Made by a program: the position numbers and the translations under genes. The notes under the pieces are model-generated. The model ran no database searches and was not told where the DNA came from. It was given only the letters and a program-made list of their open reading frames with translations. Shown here piece after piece: positions 50,453 to 60,700 of a stretch of DNA of 64,000 nt. Source of the DNA: a bacterium (GTDB taxonomy: Bacteria > Sumerlaeota > Sumerlaeia > SLMS01 > JAHLLQ01); contig JAHLLQ010000005.1 in NCBI GenBank assembly GCA_020444065.1, forward strand, positions 124,001 to 188,000. Reading direction: 5' to 3'. Positions within the stretch are counted from its first letter, which is position 1. Each line of letters starts with the position of its first letter.

Positions 50453-53400
50453 TCAGCGCAGCATCCACATCGGGTTGCCGGCGGGATCGCTCTGCGCTTC
50501 TATCGTCATGTGCTGATCGATTGTCACATCGATCGGGTTTGTCAATTCACCGCCCGCGGGCACGTCGCCAATCCAGCCGATGAACTCCCAGTTGGGATCC
50601 ATTACTGCTTCCAGGCGAACCGTCTCACCATAATCGTACAACGACTTGTCCGGCTGGCGCGTGACCTGGCCATTTGTTGTGGATGTCAGCAGCGTGTACG
50701 TGTTGATGGCGAACAGCGCCGTCAGGCTCTTGTTCCCATCCATCAGCAACGGCAATGGATTCGTGGACTCGGAGCCCGGTGGCACATCGCCGGTCCAATT
50801 CGTGAAGTGGAACCCGTCGGCTCCCTTCGCGTTCAGTTGCACGGTGCTCGCTGGGGCGTAACCGGGCTGACTTGGATCGGTCGAAACCGTACCGTTTGTC
50901 GCTTGCACATCCAGCGAGTAGTAGTTTGTCGGAGTCGGCGTGGGTGTCTCTGTTGGACCAGGAGTTGGTGATGGCGTCGGAGAAGGCGTTGGCGGAATGA
51001 TCGTCCACAACTCGAACGCCATATCCATGTCCTGACCATCCAGTCGATGACCCGACGGCCATGTCATTGGTGACCATCCGCCGCCGATATCGATCATGGC
51101 TGCTGCCATGTGCCCATCATCGCTGTTCAGCCAACCCCAGCCGTGCTGAATCAAGCCATCCCCGTAGACGGCTTGGATGGACAGGAAGTAGCGCTCGTTC
51201 GGCGCAACCTCCCACGGGGAATTGAATGTAGCTTGGTAAAGGTACTCATGCTCGTAGGAGCCGGGGTATTGCCATTGCTCGACCGCGCCGGCCCACGTTT
51301 CGGTGTAATTGCGCACCTGCTCCTGGATCAGCAACTCGCCCGGATGCGGCGCTGGATCCTCATTTGACGAATAGACCTGGACCTCGAAATACAGTGGCCG
51401 CTCGACCGGCCAGGGATCTCCAGGCGAAGCGTTCGGATCGATCCACGCCGGAGAGTTCACCTCATCCGATGTCGCGGTCTGCCAGCTTGCGTAGGAACCC
51501 CACCACTTGAGCGCCTGAACTGTCGAGTCGGGCGGAATGGCGAAGTCGTCTGCAACCACCTGGCTGAACGTATTTCCAACATCACGATAGGACTGCACGT
51601 CATAGCCATCAGTCATGTTGGGAGCCTGTTCTCCCTGCAGATCGTAGACATACGGCGTCGGCGTTGCAGATGGAGTCGGCGAGGGCGTTTCGGTTGGCGT
51701 TGGCGTCGGAGCCGGCGCGGAGAACTGGAACGCCATGTCGACTGCCTGACCCTCCTGCGGGTGGCCGGGTGGCCAGACTTGTTCTGTCCACTCTCCACCG
51801 TCAACTTGCTGCACCGACGCGGCATTCCACCGCGAGTCGCTCGTGTACCAGCCCCACTGATAGTCGGGGAAGGCCGTGCTATACAGCGCACGGACCGAGA
51901 AGAATCCCACTGCACCTGCCGGCGGAACGAATGGCGTTGTCAGTTGGCATTCATACCGGAAGACATGCAGATACTGTCCAGGCTGATCCCAGATGGAATA
52001 GCTGGCAACATAGGTCTCATTGTAGACGGCCGAGAGTGCTGCATGCGTCACCGGCCCAGGCACGGGCAATCCTGCTGCAGTCGTGAATTCCATCCACTGA
52101 AGTTGGAACTGCTCCGGCCGCATCGTGGGCGCAATCACAGGCCCGGCGAATCCGGACAGATAGCCTTGGTAGCCACCGTAGAACGTCACTGTCCCGATCG
52201 CCTGTCCGGATCCCGAGTCTTCCCAGTCGTCCGCCGTCGAGTACATCGGCAGCGAGCGGGGCGAGACCTCTCCCCACGAGAGTACTAGCTCGCCGTCTTC
52301 TTCCGACGGGGGTTGATTCCAGGACATGTTGTCCGGTGTCGGTGATGGGGACGGGGTGGGTGTGTCGCTCGGAGTTGGGGACGGAGTCGCCGACGGGGTT
52401 GGACTCGGAGAAGGAGATGGCGTCGGGGAAACCGTAGGAGTCGGGACATTCTGGAAGTGCATAGCGAATGAGGCGTCGATCGGCTGGCTCTCCAATCGGT
52501 GGCCCGGCGGGTAGTTCAACTCGGTGAAGAAACCGCTCGTCTCACGCAGGGCCGCACTTCCCCACTCGTGCTCAGAGGTCAGCCATCCCCATGGGTACGT
52601 GATCATGCTATCATCGAAGATGGCCTCGATCGAGAGGAAGTACTTCTGGCCGGCGGATTGTGTGATCGTTGTGGGCAGGCTGGCCTCATAGCGATACTCG
52701 TGCTCGTAGGTTCCAGGCATGGATCCGGATCGAACCGCGTAGCCACCGGATTCGCTCCATGATTCAAGGACCTGGGTTGTGAGCAGAGAGCCCGGACGCG
52801 GTGAACCTCCTGAATCCGACCACTCGTACGCGCGAATCAGGAACTGCCGGGGTCTGTTTGCCGGAGGAGGAATCGTTGCGGGATCATCCATTCCGTAGTT
52901 CAAGTAAGACCCCCACCATTCCAGTTTCACGATGGGCGAACCGTCCGTGCATTCCCAGTCGTCGTAGATCTTCTCGCCCATCGTTCCGGCGAAGTCCTTG
53001 TACGAAGCCATATCGTAGCCATCGATGAAGTTCGGCAATTGTGTCCATTTTGAGTCCGGATACGGCGTCGGCGTCGGTGAAGGTGTTGGAGCAACCGGCG
53101 GTACACGATCGCCGAGAATCTCGAATGCCATATTGAACGGATGGCCGTAGAGACGGTGTCCGACCGGCCATGCGAGTTCGACAGCCGGTCCGCCGCTGAC
53201 GGACTGTTGCGGCGCCACGTTTTCGTCCTCATCGCTGTTCAGCCAACCCCACTCCTCCGAAGGCGCTGAGCCGCCATAGTGCGCCTGGATTGCCAGCCAG
53301 TACATCTCTCCATCTACAGGTTGCCATGTTCCGGGCAAAGCCGCCGTGTACACGAACTCATGCTCGTAAGTGCCAGAACTGCTGCTGTAGATGGAATCAT

Positions 53401-56400
53401 CCCAATCCTCGCTGTACGAGTAGATGGTGTATTTGCCTTGCTGCGCACCAATCGTCGGGGGCGTTCCATCGATGTACGAGTACCACGCGATATCGAAACT
53501 GGAGGGACGAGTTTCAGGCGCGCTGACCGGACCCGCTTCGCCGGTCCGCCAGTTTGCGTACGATCCCCACCAGCGTATGGCACGCACTTCCGATCCATTG
53601 GATCCCCAGTTATCGATAATGATTGTCTGTCCGCTTGTGTCGACGTATGCTGACGTATCGTAGCCGTCCGTCAGATTCGGCGGCTGCGACCAACTGGAGT
53701 GCATCACATAGCCTTCATCGCCATTGCTGTACTTGCTGGGGCACTGGCCATCGTATGTACGAGATGCCTGCACCCAGTAGTAGTAGGACATATTCGGCTG
53801 CGCGGTGGTGTCCTCGTAGCTGATGCCCTCAAACCAGCCGCTCAGATCGGTCTTCTCACCGAGCAGCGAGACCGATCGCGAAACACGGTAGTAACGCGTT
53901 TCGGCGCTGGGACTCCAGGAGATGACAACCTTATCGGTGTATGTACCATCTGTAGCCTCGACGGGGGATGGGCCGTTTTCCGCTCTGTATCCCATTACCG
54001 GTTCGCTGTAACCATTTGCGCAACCGCCAGAGCTATTTCCAGCCGAGCGCACCCAGTAGTAGTACGGAAGGCCTGCAGTCAGAGAGAAATCTTCATCCAC
54101 ATATCGTGTTTCCGTGTCCCAGGAAGTGATCGCGATTCGCGCGACGCCCGCAATGTTGTCGGCGCGATACACCTGGTAGTAACTTGTCTCGAAGACGATC
54201 GGCCACTCCACGACAATGGAATCCAGATAGGTTCCCTGAGACGCAGAAACCGAATGAGGTGGCGGCGTGTTGTAGGAGCCTGCGCTGGGGCCGCCGCGCT
54301 CGCTTGAACCATTGGATGTGTGGGCACTGACCCAATAGTAGTAATTCTGGCACAAGTACCCTGTTCGATCGACCACTTGGTTACCGCTGACATGTTCCAT
54401 AATCAGAGATGGAAGAGGATCCAATGGATTGACCGACCGCCATACTCTGTAGAACTCGGCACCGTAGACGGTATCCCAGGTGATCTCCACGCCGCCCGTA
54501 TATGTCCCAAGGGTAGCATCTACGTTATACGGTGCCTGCAGACCCGTCCATCCCGCAAATGGGCCGGCCTGCGAACTCTTGTAGACCCCGCTCGAGCGCG
54601 TTCCACATGCGATCCAGAAGTTGTAGGTCCTTCCAAAGACACTGGGCGTGTACTCGAACGATGTCGACGTCATCGCCGATGATTCCCAGCAATCGTCGCA
54701 CGTTTCGCCTTCTGAGACATAGACCCAGTAGTAACTTGCCCCTGGTACGGCATCCCAGGTCACGACGATCTTATCCGGATACCCTCCTTGTGTTGCAGCC
54801 CCATTGCTTGGGCCGGGCAGAGTACGCCAGCCGGCATTGCGGACTGACAGTTCGCTTTCTCTCGTGCCGCTACTATCTGCCGCCGCACTGACCAGGTAAT
54901 AGTACGTCGTCATCGCTTCCGCCGTGGTGTCGGTGAACGTGTCGTCATTGATCCAGCCACTGAGCGGAACTGCTGTGTCCGACGTGGTGGCCTGGCGATA
55001 GACACGATAGGCACCAGCGCCTGCGACTTCGAGCCACTCGACCTTGACACCGTTCTGGTATTCTCCGTCGGAGGCTGTGACATTCGCAGGTGGCGACAAC
55101 TTCCGCCATCCCGATGTTGGAGTCGTATACAGACTCATCGCGGTCTCAGATGCATCCGTCGCCCGCCGCAGGCTGTACCAATAGGTTGCGCCTGGAACTG
55201 CAGTCTGGTCGCGCCAGTAGGACTGTTGGATCCAATCGCTGATCGGCGCGGCCGGAGCTTCGTAATCGTCCGCCCGGAAGACTCGATAGTAATCCCCATC
55301 ATTGTCCCATGTGACGTTGACGTAGTCCGCGCTTGTGCCGTCGCTGGCCGAGACACCGGTTGGCACAGGAAGTCGTGCCCACCCCGTATCTTCCATCGCG
55401 TAGCTTTCTCGCGTGCCGCTTGGGCTGGCGGCGGCGTAGACACGGAATCTGTAATCTTCACCTGCAACAAGGTTATTGGAATAGCGGAATTCGCGCTCGG
55501 TCCGCCAACCCGTCAGGTCAGTATAGTCAGATTCCCCGGGGCGCATCACCATCAACTTGTAGTGCGTTGCTCCAGTAACGGCGGTCCACGTAATGCGAAT
55601 CTCGTTCGTATACCACCCATCGGAGGCCACAATGCTGGATGGCGGAACGAGTCGATCCAGAACGGGCCATCCGCGAATGTAAACATCGTCGATGTACGCA
55701 CCCTCTCCAACGGTCGAGTCGCTGTCGCTGTGGAAAAGAAACGCTAACCACACCTGCGGTTTATTGATGTAGTTGTTAAGCGAGAGCGACTTGCGAGTCC
55801 AATCGCCGCCGGTTTGTCCCAGCTTCACGGGGGCGAAGTCTGTTCCGTTCGTCGAACCTGCGATCGCAACATAATCATCCGCCGCATCGTTTGTTTGGAA
55901 GAAGTACCAGAATGCCATATCGCCCTTCGTCCAACCCAGCGTGCTGAAGGGGCCGTAAACGATGTAGGTATGCACATTCTTGGGATACGGACCAGGTGCG
56001 GCCCAATGATCGCCTACACAGTAAAGCGAGTAGTCGTTGTCTCCGCCGGGTGGCCTCGGGTCGTCTGCCGGACCGTGAGCGCGTGCTTGCGTCTCGCCCC
56101 AGTATTGTGTACTGCTGCCAGTGCTCAGACCCGTCCACGGGCCTCCCCACAGGCCAGACTCGAAATCATCCGACCAGAGACACTCGTAGGGATCGTCGTA
56201 CGGGATCACCTTCTGGATCGATTCATTATCCGCGGGCACATTGTCCCAAGCCAGTTCAAATGGTGTATCCTGGTAACGGTCGTTTTTGTAAATTCGATAG
56301 TTGTGGTGCAAAAGGAGAATCTTGTTATTGTAGTCCCATTCATCATACCCGGCGGCCGTCGTCGAGTGTGCCCACTCGGGGTACTCGTCCTCGTCGTAGT

Positions 56401-57439
56401 TCGAATAGACCAGAGGTCGGCCGGCAAGAAGTTCTGCCTTTAGGTCATTCTCCCAACCCAGATACTCGCCCTCGTCTCCCTGTTTGTCCGAAACTCCGAT
56501 CGGCGTGTTGTTGTTATAGAAGTCGTCGCGCAGGAACTTGCGCAGGCCTGGCGCCATGGCATAATCCCAAGTGCCATTCTCGGGAGAGTAACTCAGCGCG
56601 CGCATGAGACGATATACGGCTTCATCTTCATGGCCTGTCTGTGACGAGCCATTGTCGATCAGATTCCCAAAGCCATGATCGTCCCAGTAGCCCATGACCT
56701 GTGCACTGGCATTCTCAGCGCAGCAGTTAGCACCATAATCATCCTGGTGGTAGTAGGGAACATCGTTGATATGGAAATAGGATGGATCGGAACGCTGCAC
56801 ATTTGGTGACGGCGGGGGAGAGCCGGTTGCCTTGAAGGCCGCCCAGATATCTTGCGGTGGCGGCATATTCTTGTCTTTCCTCACCGACGGCAATCTTCCG
56901 GAACGGAGCGCACGTCCGGACATTTCGAAGACCTTCGAAGCCCACGTGTCGACGAGCCACGCCGGCGCATCGGAATCGGAACGACGGCTGCCGTCGTTCG
57001 GCTCATGAAAGACTGCCAGTGCCCCGAGATAGTACGATCGCTCGATCGCGTCTTCGCCGCGCGCAGAGATCTTCGCCAGATCGGCGACGCGATCACCTTG
57101 CAGCGTATGAGGCGCTGGACCGACAAACCGCTCCAGCATTGGATAGACGTCCGAGTGTCCTGCCACAAGTACTGTCCCGACGATTCCCGGATCATCGCCT
57201 TCTGCGAACTCGACAGCCCAGGCGTTTACTGAACCATCCAGTGCATAGTAGGGCGTAATTGTCGCGACCTGGGCATCGGACCAGCGCTGGTGCGCATAGT
57301 ACGTTGCCGCCGTCTTGGCGAGATCCGTCGGGATGTCGTCCGATGCCGCAAGCGCTGGACTTGGCAAAATCGACAATGCAAATAGTAGAGCGCCCAGTGC
57401 CCCAACAGCACTGCGCACCCGCGCATGAAAAGTACTCAT
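50453..57439 (-). CDS. Giant secreted C39-like peptidase with FnIII, long repeat and InlB-type domains
   Basis: A 2328-residue exported protein. Signal peptide at 1-31; propeptide-like region 35-200; C39-like peptidase at about 220-400, with NCCAENASAQVMGYWDD (C239 as nucleophile) and WAHSTTAAGYDE (H358). A MAM/immune-inhibitor-like sandwich follows (about 405-560), then seven fibronectin-III-like repeats (595-1245; SASDGTY-type starts). Four repeats of about 220 residues come next (from about 1247, 1466, 1706 and 1936), each starting near PPN-x-x-DGYD, containing a WGSY- or GGYQ-type loop and ending WPxGHRL, separated by Pro/Thr/Ser linkers. Two InlB-B-type repeats end the protein (about 2173-2325). 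The ATG at 57439 follows GGAGG. Confidence 0.85.
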   Translation of the reverse strand: MSTFHARVRSAVGALGALLFALSILPSPALAASDDIPTDLAKTAATYYAHQRWSDAQVATITPYYALDGSVNAWAVEFAEGDDPGIVGTVLVAGHSDVYPMLERFVGPAPHTLQGDRVADLAKISARGEDAIERSYYLGALAVFHEPNDGSRRSDSDAPAWLVDTWASKVFEMSGRALRSGRLPSVRKDKNMPPPQDIWAAFKATGSPPPSPNVQRSDPSYFHINDVPYYHQDDYGANCCAENASAQVMGYWDDHGFGNLIDNGSSQTGHEDEAVYRLMRALSYSPENGTWDYAMAPGLRKFLRDDFYNNNTPIGVSDKQGDEGEYLGWENDLKAELLAGRPLVYSNYDEDEYPEWAHSTTAAGYDEWDYNNKILLLHHNYRIYKNDRYQDTPFELAWDNVPADNESIQKVIPYDDPYECLWSDDFESGLWGGPWTGLSTGSSTQYWGETQARAHGPADDPRPPGGDNDYSLYCVGDHWAAPGPYPKNVHTYIVYGPFSTLGWTKGDMAFWYFFQTNDAADDYVAIAGSTNGTDFAPVKLGQTGGDWTRKSLSLNNYINKPQVWLAFLFHSDSDSTVGEGAYIDDVYIRGWPVLDRLVPPSSIVASDGWYTNEIRITWTAVTGATHYKLMVMRPGESDYTDLTGWRTEREFRYSNNLVAGEDYRFRVYAAASPSGTRESYAMEDTGWARLPVPTGVSASDGTSADYVNVTWDNDGDYYRVFRADDYEAPAAPISDWIQQSYWRDQTAVPGATYWYSLRRATDASETAMSLYTTPTSGWRKLSPPANVTASDGEYQNGVKVEWLEVAGAGAYRVYRQATTSDTAVPLSGWINDDTFTDTTAEAMTTYYYLVSAAADSSGTRESELSVRNAGWRTLPGPSNGAATQGGYPDKIVVTWDAVPGASYYWVYVSEGETCDDCWESSAMTSTSFEYTPSVFGRTYNFWIACGTRSSGVYKSSQAGPFAGWTGLQAPYNVDATLGTYTGGVEITWDTVYGAEFYRVWRSVNPLDPLPSLIMEHVSGNQVVDRTGYLCQNYYYWVSAHTSNGSSERGGPSAGSYNTPPPHSVSASQGTYLDSIVVEWPIVFETSYYQVYRADNIAGVARIAITSWDTETRYVDEDFSLTAGLPYYYWVRSAGNSSGGCANGYSEPVMGYRAENGPSPVEATDGTYTDKVVISWSPSAETRYYRVSRSVSLLGEKTDLSGWFEGISYEDTTAQPNMSYYYWVQASRTYDGQCPSKYSNGDEGYVMHSSWSQPPNLTDGYDTSAYVDTSGQTIIIDNWGSNGSEVRAIRWWGSYANWRTGEAGPVSAPETRPSSFDIAWYSYIDGTPPTIGAQQGKYTIYSYSEDWDDSIYSSSSGTYEHEFVYTAALPGTWQPVDGEMYWLAIQAHYGGSAPSEEWGWLNSDEDENVAPQQSVSGGPAVELAWPVGHRLYGHPFNMAFEILGDRVPPVAPTPSPTPTPYPDSKWTQLPNFIDGYDMASYKDFAGTMGEKIYDDWECTDGSPIVKLEWWGSYLNYGMDDPATIPPPANRPRQFLIRAYEWSDSGGSPRPGSLLTTQVLESWSESGGYAVRSGSMPGTYEHEYRYEASLPTTITQSAGQKYFLSIEAIFDDSMITYPWGWLTSEHEWGSAALRETSGFFTELNYPPGHRLESQPIDASFAMHFQNVPTPTVSPTPSPSPSPTPSATPSPTPSDTPTPSPSPTPDNMSWNQPPSEEDGELVLSWGEVSPRSLPMYSTADDWEDSGSGQAIGTVTFYGGYQGYLSGFAGPVIAPTMRPEQFQLQWMEFTTAAGLPVPGPVTHAALSAVYNETYVASYSIWDQPGQYLHVFRYECQLTTPFVPPAGAVGFFSVRALYSTAFPDYQWGWYTSDSRWNAASVQQVDGGEWTEQVWPPGHPQEGQAVDMAFQFSAPAPTPTPTETPSPTPSATPTPYVYDLQGEQAPNMTDGYDVQSYRDVGNTFSQVVADDFAIPPDSTVQALKWWGSYASWQTATSDEVNSPAWIDPNASPGDPWPVERPLYFEVQVYSSNEDPAPHPGELLIQEQVRNYTETWAGAVEQWQYPGSYEHEYLYQATFNSPWEVAPNERYFLSIQAVYGDGLIQHGWGWLNSDDGHMAAAMIDIGGGWSPMTWPSGHRLDGQDMDMAFELWTIIPPTPSPTPSPTPGPTETPTPTPTNYYSLDVQATNGTVSTDPSQPGYAPASTVQLNAKGADGFHFTNWTGDVPPGSESTNPLPLLMDGNKSLTALFAINTYTLLTSTTNGQVTRQPDKSLYDYGETVRLEAVMDPNWEFIGWIGDVPAGGELTNPIDVTIDQHMTIEAQSDPAGNPMWMLR
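52324..52450 (-). repeat. Pro/Thr/Ser linker microsatellite in the giant C39-like gene
   Basis: Codon-level tandem repetition (TCGGTGTC/GGAGTCGG-type units) encodes a long Pro-Thr-Ser linker between the third and second long repeats. Similar shorter tracts occur near 50940-50995 and 51655-51715, and in the subtilase gene near 60490-60560. Such tracts are prone to slippage and are probable length-variation points. Confidence 0.8.
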
Positions 57440-57702
57440 GACGAGATACCTCCTCCAATCCGCAGCGAATGCGGAACATGCTGGCTTTTCTGGTGCATTC
57501 AATTGGCTATTCCCGAGTCTCGCAGGAGTCAATCTGCATTAGAGGTGTATCTACACCCGACCATGAGTGGTTTGGCCTTGCCTCGGGCGTTTTTTCCTTT
57601 CATGCCCGGAGTGCTTCCTCCTATAAAAACTTCACCATCGAGAAGAATACCCCACCATCGGAGAGTTGCCGCTCCGCGCGCTCTCCGTGAAGGACGCATA
57701 CC
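57440..57702. promoter_or_regulatory. Divergent intergenic region of the two secreted peptidase genes
   Basis: It should contain both promoters. A 6-bp hairpin TCCGCA-GCGAA-TGCGGA (57459-57475) lies next to the minus-strand ribosome site. CGGAGAG/CTCTCCG (57659-57665 with 57681-57687) lies just before the plus-strand GAAGGA ribosome site. Both leaders can therefore fold close to their start codons. A TATAAA at about 57632 is a plausible -10-like element for the plus strand but lacks a clear -35. Confidence 0.45.
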
Positions 57703-60700
57703 ATGAAGCGCTGGTTCGTTTTGCTCCTGGTGGGGGCGGTGGGGGGAATTTGCGCCGCGGCGGAGGCCGCGGAACGCACGAAGGTTGACGGAAGTCTGCT
57801 CGTTCTCTTCGACGCAGTTGAGCGCGGCAGGTCGCTCCGGGAATTGGGATCCGAGGCACCCAGCCTCTATCGGAGCGACGGACGCGTCAGCGTCACGATC
57901 CGATTCGACAAACCGCTGACGGATCTGGAAGCCGATGCCTACGAGAAGAAACTCGGCATCGAGTGGATGCGCCTTCCGAATTCCAGCCAGATCGCGAACT
58001 ACGACCGATTCTATCCGGCGTGGATTACCAACGATCAACTTGGCGCTTTGCGGTCAGACACTCGGATCGAATTCATCGAGCCGGGAAAAGGTCTGCACGA
58101 GGTTTCAACGCTCGATGTTTCCGTCCCGGAGATCCAGGCCGACATTCGTCATCAGTGGCCGACTGGCACAAACGCATTCGGCAATACGGGTCAAGGCATC
58201 CGCGTAGCGGATTGGGACAGCGGAGTCGACGTCACGCATCCCTTCTTCTTCCGCGCGGAGCCATACATTCGTTACGATCTTGTCGATGCCGATAACAACG
58301 GCTTCTTCACTCCCGGCGTCGACGGAGTGGACCTCGACGGAAGTGGTGTGTTGGAGTCGGATGAGTACCTCGACTTTGTCGATTCCTTCGCACTTCCGGG
58401 CGTCTACGATACGCACACCGATTGGCTGTACAATGATGCGAACCGGAATGGCGAACGCGACACAGGATCAGCGGCAGGTTTCTCCGAATCGGATGCGGCC
58501 TATGGCGAGCTCGTCTTCTATGTCGAGGACACAAACGGAAATCACATCCTTGAAGTCGGCGAGAAACTCGCACCATTCAAGGAAAGCAAAATCTACAAAG
58601 CGCTCGGCGCGGGTTACATCGAGTATACTCGCGGCTCGAATCTGATCGATACTCCGCCGGACCCTGGTGGTCACGGCACCAGTGTGCTCGGAATTGTTGC
58701 GGGGCAGGAACTTGGGTTCGGCCGTGCCTACGTTGGCGTTGCGCCAGGCGCCGAGTTGCTCCCCATCGACAGGAAGAGTAACCCCAATCATATTTCGACG
58801 CTCACTTGGGCGCTCACAAATGGAGCTGACGTCTGCCTGTGGGAATTCGGCGGTTGGACCGGCCAATACCTGGATGGGTCCTCCTCACTCGAGATGGCCA
58901 TTACCCAGGAGATGGAGGGCACTCGTTCCGTCCATGTGATTCCCAACGGAAACCTCGGAACCTCCGATCGGCACGCGCAGCAAGACTTCACCGGCGCGAT
59001 CACCGAGATGAAGACGCAGACATTGGACATTCCTGCCGATCCCGGAATCAAGTACCTGGCCTTCTCGCTTCTCTACACGGGCGAACTGTCCGACTTCCGT
59101 TACGAGATTCGCCAGGGTACATCAGGCGATTGGACTTCCATCAATCCAAACGTTTTGCCAAGAGACGTCGCGATCGGCGACGACCATACAGCCTACGGCG
59201 TCATAGAGACCGGCCCCACGGTTCGTGGGACCGTTCGATACGACATGCAGCTTGCTCGAAATGACCGGGCCGCGATGTCGGGCAATTGGCAGTTGCGCTT
59301 GGCGAAGTACACCAATTCCGACCGGCGCGTGCATTTCTACGTTGCCGACGATGCCACCTCCTGGAGCGGAGGCGCCTACTGGGTCGACAATTCCACGCCG
59401 GCCAGCACGATCACCTGGCCTTCAACGGCAGACAAAGGCATCAATGTCGGCAGCTACAGTGTTGACATCCTCGAAGGCCCCATCAGCGGCTTCAGCGGAC
59501 GTGGACCGCGCATTGATGGATGGGCGAACGTTCTGGATATCGCGGCCCCCGGCGACTACGACATTCTCACATGCATCAGCACCGCGCAGTTGGGCGACTG
59601 GGGTTACTACACGAACTTCGGAGGAACCAGTGCTGCTGGACCGCATGTTGCTGCGGCTTGTGCCTTGTTGTGGGAGGCCGTGCCTTCCTCCACGCCCGCT
59701 GACCTCGCCGCTGCAATCAACGACTCCGCACACACCGATTCAGACACCGGAGCCGTCTACAACGACCAGTGGGGCTGGGGGAAACTTCGGATTCACGACG
59801 CGTTCTTTGAGCTGGCTGGAAACAAGTGCTCGGCGATCTCCGGAATCAACAACATCTCCCCATCGAACAACGCAACGAACGTCGACTCGACGGGAACGAC
59901 ATTGTCTTGGAGCGACGATCCCGACGCGCAGTTGTTCGATCTCCACTTCGGAACGACGAACCCACCGGAGCTCTTCGTTCCCGGCCTGACCGGTAACTCA
60001 ATGCCGATCACGGACTCACAACTGGCGGCAAACACAACCTACTACTGGCGGCTCTACGCGCGGAACACTTGCGGCTCTGTTTACGAGACGCCTGTCTGGT
60101 CGTTCACAACCGGCGCAGGACCGGAGCCCGACATTGAACTCATTCGCTTCGACGAGAGCTTCAACCGCTACCCCATTCCGTTGAATGGCACTGTTGCTTT
60201 CCCGGACACCGCGGTGGGCGACAGCAACAACATCGTTATGCTCGTCAAGAACAATGGGGCGGCGGACCTGCACCTGACGGGAACGCCGACGGTGCAATTC
60301 TCTGGTCTCAGCCCATACGACTTCACGGCGACACCGCCGAATCCGCTCGTCTACGCGGGTGGAGCGGAGAACGCCTTCACCATGACATTCGAGCCCTTCG
60401 TCGGCGGCCATCGGATGGCGACCGTTTCGATTCCGAACGACGACCCGGATGAGTCGCCTTACACCTTCTACGTCACGGGCATCGGCATCGCGCCCACGCC
60501 GACTCCTTCACCAACGCCAACCGCATCTCCTACGCCATCCCCGACCCCCACTGGGACGGCACCACCAACGATTCCTCCGATGCCGACGGCGATCGATCTC
60601 TCTCAATCGCCGGGTCAGGAGGGACATCCTCTCACGCGCATCTACGGCGAGTCGGATAATGATGCATTGGGTGGCGACTATCGCAGTACCATTGCCATGG

